A stretch of 64,000 bases of DNA from Lotus japonicus. Lineage: Eukaryota; Streptophyta; Magnoliopsida; Fabales; Fabaceae. Position numbers and translations under genes: made by a program. Shown here piece by piece: positions 55,201 through 64,000 of the stretch (position 1 is its first letter; every line of letters starts with the position of its first letter). The stretch spans positions 58,199,069-58,263,068 of the forward strand of contig NC_080042.1 in the NCBI RefSeq assembly GCF_012489685.1, read 5' to 3'. The notes beneath the pieces are model-generated. The model had not been told where the DNA came from and searched no databases. It worked only from the letters and a program-made list of their open reading frames with translations.

Positions 55201-55694
55201 AACTGCAATTCCACGAGTTCTCGACTAAGTCCTGGCATTTCATCATAATCCCAAGCGAAACAGTCTTTGAATTCTTTGAGTAATTTCACCATCCTGTCCT
55301 TTAACTCTGGGTCAATAAGAGCACTGATGTATGTTGGCTTCTTCTCTGGGCCGTCACCCAAATCTACTTCTTCCAAAGGATCCTGTGCTTCCATTTTCTT
55401 GGGAGCCTCGATCGCTGGTTTCTCGAAACCCAATGGGCTATCATCATAGATGCAATCTAACCTCAAGTTGCGGAGATCTTCAAATTCTTCGATGCTTTGC
55501 TCGTCTTCTTCCAAGCACGTGTTATCCTTTTTTGTTGTTGCCTCATCCTGAAGTGTCATCTCGACAGGCAGAATTGAGACATCGGTAGCTTCATCAATAA
55601 CCATTTCTTTGGCCATTCTTGCGGCCTCTAAGGCCGTTCTTATTTTGTTTTCGGCTGCGTAAGCCGAAATTCGAGCTATGCTCGAATTAATCAT
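52206..55694 (-). pseudogene. Tat copy 2 pol: RT lacking its active site, RNase H domains, integrase
   Basis: One frame from ATG 55694 to the stop at 52206, with lesions. RT motifs RVCIDFRDLN and MPFGLKNAGATYQR are present, but the next 28 residues of copy 1, including YIDDIVV, are missing in frame at about 54770. Copy 1 has AAGGG at both ends of the missing 84 bp. Further downstream are TGA after AIFY (about 54264; leucine in copy 1) and TGA after HSIIKP (about 53103; tryptophan in copy 1). The second RNase H (FFDGSS, NNEAEYEAL, KGDSELV) and the integrase (TTDQGT, NGQVEAANK) are otherwise well kept. Confidence 0.92.
55649..55688 (-). promoter_or_regulatory. Paired hairpins at the gag-pro/pol junction of Tat copy 2
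   Basis: The same two perfect stems as copy 1: AATTCGAGC/GCTCGAATT (55688-55668, loop ATA instead of ATG) and TTTCGGCT/AGCCGAAA (55669-55649, loop TACGC). Within these 40 bp the only difference from copy 1 is in a loop. Confidence 0.6.
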
Positions 55695-58600
55695 CTTTAC
55701 CATTATTTTGCCACTCAGTAGTGGCATCTTTTTCTTCATCGCTGTGCCATCCACTCATAGCATCAGGTTTGCAAGCTTCATTGAGGTTCAACCCCCGGAT
55801 GGGATCCAATGTCACTGAATACTCTAAGTATGGATTGAAATATTGATTGGCCACTGTGTCCAAAGGAGCAATTGTGGCTAAGCTCTTCTCGAAATTCTTC
55901 TTGCCAACGTAACCTGTCTCTGCTAAATAGTAGCTTTGATCTGCCTGTACATTTTCGACGACCCCATCCGATTTCCAAATGGATATACGTTGGTGCAAAG
56001 TTGAGGGTACTGCTCCCACGCCATGAATCCATTCTCTCCCCAGCAGCAAATTGTAATTGGCCTTTGAAGGGACCACAATGAATAATGTGGAGCGGGCCAC
56101 CGTTCCTACGGTTATGTTCAGCATGATTGCCCCCAAGGAAGAGCCCGTCTTTCCTTCATAATCGGAAAGTACCATATCATGGGGGATTAGGTCTGCTTCA
56201 GTTTTGCCCAACTTTTTGAGCATAAACTTAGGCATCAGATTGATTGCAACTCCTCCGTCGACAAGGACTTTGTTCACTCCTTTCTCTTCGACTTTAGCCC
56301 AGACGAATAGTGGCTTCAAGTGGCTCTTCATCTGTTCTGTTGGCCTCTGAAAATAGCTCTCTCATCTTCGACAGACCCTTTTTGCATCACGTAGTAACAC
56401 AAAGGGTTATCATCTGGCTCTTCTTCGACATAGTAGTCTTCCTCGCTTTCTGTAACCTCTGAGATTCTATCGAATTCAGCAGGCAAGATAGACACTATGC
56501 AGATGATGTTGAGGTCTTCTCCATCACTGTCATCGAAATCTTCGAGCATGTCTTCATCCTCATCTTCAACAACATCTTTCCCCTTTTCCTTGGCCGGGTT
56601 TGGTGGCACAGTTGTTCCTTGTTTGATGGCGTGGTCCAGCTGATTGATAATCGACGCCACACTAGGTTCATTGCTAGGGTTGTCTTCTGGCTTTATGTCC
56701 CATAGTGAACGAAATTTGCCACCTCTTTCCCTTTCAGCTTTCCTTTTCCTAAGGAAACGTCTGAACTGGGTTCTGGTCATTTGTTCAGGAGCATAGTAAT
56801 TCCCGGAACCGTAGGAGTAGCTTCGCGACACACGGGAATTGTTGATGTAAGAGGATCCCTGGCCCAAGTCGATTTTCTGCCACTTTTGGTGTTGTTTTGG
56901 CCTTGGAGGTGCTGGCATGAACCATTGGTTTTTTGGTAATCCAGCATCAGGGACGTAAGTTTTGTCCTTGCCTCTTAACTTCTGGCCTTTGTGGCCGTCG
57001 AGTTCCTGGCCCCTCTCAACCCACTCCTCGTGGGGATATTTCAACCTTCTAGACACAGGCGTCTTCTTTTGATAATGTTTTTTCATTTCAGAATCTTGGT
57101 AGGCTTTGGCTGCAGACTTGTCGAAGACGGCACTGCATCGAGGGCACAACATGACTTCTTTCTCGCCATCTTTGCTCTGGGATAAAAACTCAACAAGAGT
57201 TTCTCCGGCCTTGGGGTAAACTTTATCTAAGCTCACCTCTTTCTCGACCTCTGGTTCCTCGACAGCAGTGTCTTCCTCCTTTGCTTCCCCGAGTGTCAGG
57301 CCCAGATCTAACTTTCCAGAAATATCGACCATACCAATATAGAAAGGTTCCACATAGTTGGCCTCAGCTACCTGCAACGGATCAGAGTCAATCTTCATTT
57401 GGCCTTTAGCTTTCTCATCATACTTGAGTCTCCCTGAATCCAATGCCCCCTGCACAAGATCCCTGAAACGAACACACTGTGAGGTCCAATGACCAAAAAA
57501 GTTATGATACTTACAATATTTCTTCCCTTTCCTTTGTTCAGGAGAAGGAAGCTTTTGGTCTTTAGGGACCACAAGCAAACCATCGGACACAAGTATATCA
57601 TAAATTGCATCACATTTGGTCACATCAAAAGTATAAGTTTTCACAGCAGGAATGGTGTTCTTGGGGTTTTCTTCCCCAAGTTTGTTTTCATATGGTCTCA
57701 ATGCTTTACAAACGTAAGGATCGCCTGGCTGGAGCTCAGCCAGATTGACATCATTTATGTTGACGTCTGCAGGGACTTCTCGATAAATACACGGACTTTG
57801 ACACACTGGATTAGCGTCTATGTACGCTACTTTTTCTTTCTTTGGCCACTTAGTGGTCTTGGCCTTTTCTTCAGACTTCTCAGCCTTTAGTAATTCGATG
57901 TGTCTCACTCTGTCTGCGAGTAGGGACATATCTCGAATATATTGAGTATCGATTTTCTTTCTAATAGAATACTCTAGACCTCCAGCGGCTAAGACAACTA
58001 GTTCATGTTCAGGGACATGAGTGAAACATCGAGATTTAAGCATCCTAAACCTGTTTAAGTAATCATCAATGGACTCTGCTGTCTTTCTTTTGACACTAGC
58101 CAAATCCTTTAAGCTCACCTTGCACTCTCCTCTAAAGAATTGTTCGTGGAAAATTCTTTCCAATTGAGCTCATGTATGGACTGACCTTGGGGCAAGGGTG
58201 GTGAACCAGGTGAACGCATTCTTAGTTAAAGAACTTGGGAAGTACTTCATTTTTAAATTTTCATTGATGGCTAAGTCCCCTGCTTCAATCTGGTACCTGG
58301 CTATGTGCTCTACTGTAGACTCTCCGGAGTCCCCAGAGAACTTGGTGAACTTGGGGACCTTCCAGCCTCGAGGAAGCTTAGATTCGAGAACTTCTTCTGT
58401 AAAGGCCGACACAAAATGGGGTCTATTCGCGAAACCCACGTTGAAGCCGTGTTGGTTCAACAATTGTTCCACCACAGCAGCAACATTTTGTTGCCCCCCA
58501 GCGTTTTGGTGTCGAATTCTCTCCAGCACACCATCAGCGTGCTCATCCCTGTTCACCATATACACATTTTGCAGTGGTGGTTGCACTGCTTCGTTTCCCC

Positions 58601-59333
58601 CAAACAAAGGGTTTGCCCCCATGTTTTGGTGTTGTGGCGCTTGATAGCGCACAGGAGCGGGGACATGGTTAGGCAATGGGATTTGATTAACCCCTAGTGC
58701 CGGTTGGATTTCGACTGGTGCCCCCAGGGATGAAGCCAAACGATCCATCTGACGTGCCAAATGCTGATTATTGGCATTATTATTTTGGAGCACGGGGTTA
58801 ATTATTTCACCTATCTGTCGAGATAACATGTTAACCATCTCATGGTTGCTATCATCCACTTGCTGCCTAATGGCTTGAAGTGAACCAGAGTTCATACCTG
58901 TGGACAAATAAATTTGCGAACTGGGCCCAGGGGTAGGGCCAGGAGGACTAACTCGACTTCCTAAGTTCAGCATTGTCCCATTTGCCCCAAAGGGGGGTAT
59001 GCTAAATGGGGGAACATTCTCGGGGAGCGTCGAGTACGTGCCCTGTATGCCCTGCATTATAGATGCAGGCATACCATAAGGCATGTCTTCCCTTGTAACC
59101 GTTGGAACAATTTGTGCCTGCACTGATGTAGATACAGGCATTTCCGCAACTGCAGAAATTGCCACGTTCTGGGTTGGCATAGTGGTGCCAGGCCCCATCC
59201 CAGTAGATACTTCTTCATTATTGTTACCGCTACTTCCCCCGGGGCTGCCCTGATTGCCCACGTTAGACCCTTGGGGGGAGGTTCGTCCTCGATTGCTTGC
59301 CATACTTACAATCTTACCACTTCTCAGGTGCAT
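55687..59333 (-). pseudogene. Tat copy 2 gag-protease with nonsense and frameshift
   Basis: ATG 59333 (MHLRSGKIVSMASNRGR) to TAA 55689-55687. Gag motifs PKFTKFSGDSGESTVEHI and the zinc-binding CKYHNFFGHWTSQC are present, as is the protease VLVDGGVAINLMP. Lesions against copy 1: TGG to TGA after RSVHT (about 58170), and a 1-bp deletion near 56345 that shifts frame just before the protease (ERAIF). Copy 2 keeps arginine codons where copy 1 has its two stops, and copy 1 is sound where copy 2 is broken, so the two decayed independently. Confidence 0.9.
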
Positions 59334-59436
59334 ATAAAACGTAAATCACAATCAAGGCAAGTAACAAATACCAAATAGCATGCAATAAACCAAACACACA
59401 AAACGCTTCTGTAAAACTTAGTTTTCACAAAAACGG

Positions 59437-59456
59437 TCCCACTGGGCGTGCCAATT
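59437..59456 (-). other. Primer-binding-site region of Tat copy 2
   Basis: AATTGGCACGCCCAGTGGGA follows the LTR end on the minus strand, matching copy 1. Confidence 0.55.
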
Positions 59457-60252
59457 TGTTTACGGTGGTTTTTGGTAAACAAATATCCTCTTAGTTCGAC
59501 TAAAGGAAGTTTAAATTCGGGGTCCTTTTGGGAAAACGTCTTGCCAAAGTGTTGTGTGTGAGTTGATATTTTTCGACAACAATGCACGATTCAAAAGAAA
59601 CTGGATTTCATTAAACACGGATCAATTACATGAAGATCAAAGTGCAACAAAGTGAAAAGAGAACTGCAGGGAACGTGAATTTCGACAAGAAATTAAGCAA
59701 CGGGACTAATAAAATTAACAAGCGACGCTACAAGCTTAAATGCAAGAAAGATAAACATTTGGTTCTGCAACATACTCCTCCATCATCATGTCTTGCTCCT
59801 TGAGTCTCATTGATGCGGACATTAGAGCTTTTTAGTGAATTTTTCAGAGTTGAGTTGGGAACCCTTTTTCTGATGCTGCTTCTTCTATTTATAGCGCTCT
59901 CTCTTCCTCCACGTTCTTGGCGGTTTTTCTTCAGTGTGTATGGGCTTCGTGGGTTTGAATTTTGGCGCCTTACCCCACGTTCAACCGGAGATTCTGAGCA
60001 CGTGATTTTAATTGCAACGTGGGCGGTCTTGAGTCGTGGGTAACCGTTGCCATTCGTGGCATCGTGGGTACACGCACGTGCTGATAATTGCCCATCACTC
60101 GGTAACTGCTTCTTCCGTTGAGTTTGTCGAAGTTCCTCCATCTGCTGAGTTTGTCGAGATGTGGCCTTTACTAACTTGTCTTTGGGGGACGCCACGTGCT
60201 GAGCCACAAGTCTTACCATAGTCCTTTCTGTCGAGCAACCGCCTTTCCAACA
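59457..60252 (-). repeat. 5' LTR of Tat copy 2
   Basis: Starts TGTTGGAAAGGCGG and ends CCGTAAACA on the minus strand (796 bp). TATAAATA is at 59894-59887. It aligns with 34547-35333 with many small differences. The outer border is set by the shared TG and is approximate. Confidence 0.8.
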
Positions 60253-61758
60253 TTGATGTCGAGAATCGTGGCGTTAATGATTTTAGTTCAACAGACTGGC
60301 ACATAAAATTAGATATTTTATTAGTACATGAGGTTAAAAACATCCGCTAAACGTATTTTTCATTTTTTACTTTTCATATTTAGAGGTGGTCCTGTCGACC
60401 AGCGGCTGCAGAAACACAAGGTCTACTTATAATTATTATTATTACTATCGGCCAAAAAAGAGTTTAGGTTCTTTCACATTTTTCTCTTTCTTCGATCTCA
60501 TTTTTAGTCACTTTTCTCTTTCTATCACTTTCATATTTTTCTATCACTTCACCTATCATTTCACTCCTTTAGGGCTGCCGAAAAAATCACTACTGACTGA
60601 AACCCGATTCACCCGACAAAATCGTCACCCGAGAAATTGAATACGAACAACCCGTAGTAACTAATCAGTCGAAGGCGAGCCTGGTGTTTTGATGTTACTC
60701 ACCCGACAAAACCGATAATTTTGGCCTGTGTCCGACCGGAACCTACTAATTGACATCTCTTCCCTCAAACCCATCTAAATGGCTCACAACTTCACATTAC
60801 CACCACTACTAACTTTGTTGCCTAACTTGCCTCCTCCCTCAAACATTTCTCTTCTCTGTAGCAATCATAAATCTGAATGTGTCCTTGAAGGCTAGTGAGG
60901 TTTTGTCTAAGACTTCCTTCAATCAGATGAGTGAGGTCCGTCCAAGTAGTCATTCTATGTCACTATCATGCACCGTCAAGGCGGAGCCAACTTCTTAGTG
61001 TCATCTTTTACTTTTTTTTATGATTTTTTTTGGATTAATAACTCGTATGAACTCAACTAACAAAACCGTGATTCGTGTAAACCGAATCGAAACAACCCGT
61101 AGCCACTAATTGGTCGGTGGCGAGTCTGGTGTTTAATGTTTTTCACTTGATAAAACAGACTATTTTGGCTCGAGACGACCGATGTACAACTTTACTCTCT
61201 TTCTCTATTTACTTCTTTCTCCCTCTTGGTGTGAGGAATGTTTCTCCCACTTGGTGTAAGAAATGTTAATAAAAACTTATTTGCCAAAAAACCTTCACTT
61301 GAGCTACCAATATTTTCATTTTGTGTACGTCATTGTCAAAACCTATGCTCATAACATTTTCATGTAGGCGAGATTAGCTATGAGAAACTAACTACAAGCC
61401 ATATACATGCTTGGAGATGGTAAAAGTCTCCATCATCCGACACAAAGGAAAATGATAGATTCCTATCATTTCTTTCTCCCATAACCCACATGATATGGAT
61501 GACACAGAAAGAGGAAGAAAGTGGGACCAACACTTGTTGAATTGGTCCCCTATTTGCTATACCAATTGAAGTATGTTTTTGGATGAACTTGAAAATGTGG
61601 CAGTCCGTCGGTGTGACTTTCTGGCATTTGGTTGGCAAGTAAGGCCACTTGCTCCTTTTTAGAACTTTGGTGAATCTACATTATTGTGTATGCTATCACA
61701 CTAGAGGTTAGTAGAACCTTATTATATATACATGTAATTCTATAGAAGCCTTGGTGAA
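60253..61758. other. Unassigned DNA with a dispersed direct repeat
   Basis: No gene is seen. About 105 bp at 60635-60740 (ACAACCCGTAGTAACTAATC, AGTCGAAGGCGAGCCTGGTG) recurs diverged at 61080-61185 (ACAACCCGTAGCCACTAATT, GGTCGGTGGCGAGTCTGGTG). Both continue into ACAAAACCGATAATTTTGGC-like text. This may be an old tandem duplication or two copies of a small repeat. Confidence 0.5.
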
Positions 61759-61974
61759 CTAGCTGCAATATGTATCACTTGAAGCAGAACTACAAGCAGC
61801 ATAGCCTCCTAAGAAGAACTTGCATGAAGAGGCAGAGAGCATAGTGCAGCCAAGGATGACTTGCCGGAGCAGGAGGCCAGGAGTTAACTCATGTTCATTG
61901 ATTTTCTTATCTATCACTCCGACAAGTTGTCCTTGGCTATGTTGGGCTCTCTTCTTCTCATGTAAGTACTGCAA
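61759..61974 (-). CDS. Possible 3'-terminal coding exon of an unrecognised gene
   Basis: After an acceptor-like TAATTGCAG the frame reads YLHEKKRAQHSQGQLVGVID, KKINEHELTPGLLLRQVILG, CTMLSASSCKFFLGGYAACS, and closes with TAG at about 61759. About 70 codons are open, with plausible codon use and a hydrophobic stretch, and unlike any retrotransposon protein here. I do not recognise the family. No upstream exon is convincing between 61975 and 64000, so it is either the last exon of a gene with a long intron or a fragment. Confidence 0.35.
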   Translation of the reverse strand: MQYLHEKKRAQHSQGQLVGVIDKKINEHELTPGLLLRQVILGCTMLSASSCKFFLGGYAACSSASSDTYCS

Positions 61975-64000
61975 TTAGGCAAAATTATTTTACAATCCGC
62001 AGCCACATTTGCGGCCGCAAAGTAAACAGTTTTGAAAATTTCACACCAATATCGCGCAGCTGTGATTGCAGCTGGATCAACTTGTATTTGTTTGCAATTC
62101 TCCAATGCAACTACAGCCTAGATTCCAATTTAAAGCTCTGATGAAGCCTTGTGTACAGAGCTATGATATTTAGTGCAACTTTATGGTGTTTTTCCAGGGT
62201 AAGTGATCAAAACTTGGTTGATATGGAAGTTAAGTTTTAAACTATGGGTTATTTACAACATTAACTCATTTGAGTCATTTCTGCATCTGTATCAGTCACA
62301 TTTATATGTAAGTTTCCCATAATTTTAATATGAATTATGAAGGCAGCGCTACCAGAAATTAAAACTTTGACTAGAGATTGAACACGGTACAAAATGTCCC
62401 TTTCTTTTTGAAGTTGAACTCATCAGAAGTTTTTCATATTTTTTATAATTTGTTGGAGAACATAAGTATGTATACTTTGACAGAGTACGTAGTGTGAAAA
62501 ATTCAGCGAAATTGGCTTGCTGACACAGACGTCCAGGACAAATATCAGAGAAGTGAGATGAAGGATTTGAAATTTTGAACATGAAGTCCTTGTAGGTATA
62601 CAACATTAATTACATGTTGTTATTTCATTTTCTTTGACTTAGAACTACATTTTGATGGAAACTGGGGCTGAGACTCAATGTAGATCAACGTTATACTCAA
62701 CAGAATTCCTTTTAGCCAGTTAACTCACAAGGATCATGAGCTGTTAATACTGGATTTTGATTTGGAGGAAGGATGCAATTTGGGAATTTGATGGAGATAA
62801 AAGCCCAAAACAATTAAGACGATTACAATTTCAAATTCATTAAATCTCTTTGGCATGTACTTCAGGAAGATATCAAAACGGTGCTAGATGAAATATTTGT
62901 TAGTATTATAAAATGTGTCATGGTTTTTACCTGTTGCTTGAAAGACATTTATCAGTGGACTGTCACGACCATGTGAAACAGTTATTAAAAATAAATTGCA
63001 AATAATGCAAAAACTCTCGTTACTTAAACACCTTGATTTTCTTAGTATTTCTAACTTCTTATTACATCACATAAACACCTGCAAATACTATGCTTGTTGC
63101 ACATGTTGACCTTCTTTTAACATTGAGAGCAGTCTAAAGTGGACCATGCAATCTTAGGGTGATATGTTTGCTTGTTGTGTGCAGTTTGAGCCTCCAAAAA
63201 TTTGTCTAGAAACAGAACATGTGTATGTCATGTCATAGATGTACAAGCCTATGGGGTCAAATGCCCCCACCTGATTTTCAATTTCAAAATTTACTTGTTT
63301 GATTTGAAACAAAAACATATTACTTAGTTATAAATTACAATGCTAATTGCTAAATTGCCCCCACCATAAAAAAGTTGCTCCCATGACTTATAGTAAAGAA
63401 AATGTGCCCCATGACTTTGTACGTATATTATACATTGAATACCATTAAAAATTTAAAATTTATCTACATTTGTGTTAAATATTCTAATTTATCTTTTTTC
63501 CCTTTCTCTGTAGTCTGTATAGTATTATGGTCTATTTGTTTTTAACATTCACATCATTATTTTAGTAGAAGTTATGTTGATTTTTCTATCCTTTTCCATA
63601 TTTATAAAAAAAATCTTCATTTAATTCACTTATAGTTGTGTTGAAACCTTATATTTATGTAATAAATTTTGATTATTTTACATCTGATTAATAAATTACA
63701 CCATCCAATTATTGATATCCATACCTCTTCCTCTGAACTCAATATGTCATCATCTCTTACCATTTGAGCTATCTTTTGGGACAATAAATTTTGATTTTAG
63801 AAATGAATGTATTTATGATTTTTTAGTAGTTAAAATATATTTATGAGAAATATGGTGTTCTATGACCATAAATTTTTTATTTCTATGCTAATTTTCATCT
63901 TCGGTAATTAAAAAATTTGAAATAGAGAAAAAAATAATTCAAGTGTGTGTAAGAATGAAAAAATTCTATGATGTATTTAATTTTTTTAATAATAGTGTAT
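61975..64000. other. AT-rich DNA, no genes seen
   Basis: No coding frame with recognisable motifs and no repeat border on either strand. If the exon at 61759-61974 is real, this would be intron. Confidence 0.4.

Larger units (their letters stand above)
50605..60252 (-). mobile_element. Ty3/Gypsy Tat-lineage retrotransposon, copy 2 (3' end cut by the SIRE insertion)
   Basis: The order on the minus strand is 5' LTR (60252-59457), gag-pro (59333-55687), pol (55694-52206), then two antisense ORFs (52128-51643 and 51098-50605 in plus coordinates), then the SIRE insertion. It is closely related to copy 1 and inverted to it. It is dead: nonsense codons in gag and pol, a frameshift before protease and loss of the RT active site. 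No 3' LTR or target duplication is visible. Confidence 0.92.

Overview
The window is nuclear DNA of a dicot plant, most likely a papilionoid legume. Three things suggest this: intron-bearing genes with GT/AG borders, SIRE-type and Tat-type LTR retrotransposons, and tRNA-derived SINEs of a kind common in legumes. The legume assignment is inference from repeat style. The window is about 85-90 percent transposable elements, many nested or broken. There are no rRNA or tRNA genes, no CRISPR arrays and no prokaryotic operons.

Host genes are few. Two paralogues of the plant DUF599 membrane-protein family lie on the minus strand about 27 kb apart. Copy A has only exon 1 in the window (1717-1884) and runs off the left edge. 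Copy B (29219 to 25912) is complete: two exons, 232 codons and no lesion. Its intron holds a SINE, two LINE tails and a MULE-like element. A Helitron begins 22 bp after its stop codon, and a Copia element lies 34 bp beyond the Helitron's far end. A possible terminal exon of an unrecognised gene sits at 61759-61974.

Layout, left to right. 1-7354: DUF599-A exon, two SINEs, a Mutator-type element with about 265-bp inverted repeats and a perfect 9-bp target duplication, a decayed Ty3 integrase and a Stowaway MITE. 7360-18447: a young Ale/RE1-like Copia element on the minus strand, whose upstream LTR is split by a 6.05-kb inverted-repeat element carrying an 18-copy minisatellite. 18487-25890: a 7.4-kb decayed Helitron with RPA-like and Rep-helicase genes. 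25912-29219: DUF599-B. 30196-33844: a PIF/Harbinger-like element, an LTR remnant split by a small CACTA element, and a SINE. 34547-42867: Tat-lineage Ty3 element, copy 1, on the plus strand. 42868-42967: a gap of 100 N. 42970-50604: the 3' part of a SIRE-type Copia element. 50605-60252: Tat copy 2 on the minus strand, inverted relative to copy 1. 60253-64000: mostly unassigned.

Two observations stand out. First, the SIRE element (Ty1/Copia) and the Tat elements (Ty3) both carry a small antisense, TATA-preceded, helix-rich ORF between their last sense ORF and the 3' LTR. The two predicted proteins share start, internal and end motifs, so one accessory gene may be shared across two retrotransposon superfamilies. 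Second, both Tat copies keep an ATGATTAA start/stop overlap at the gag-pro/pol junction, followed at once by two perfect hairpins. This looks like a conserved translational control element.
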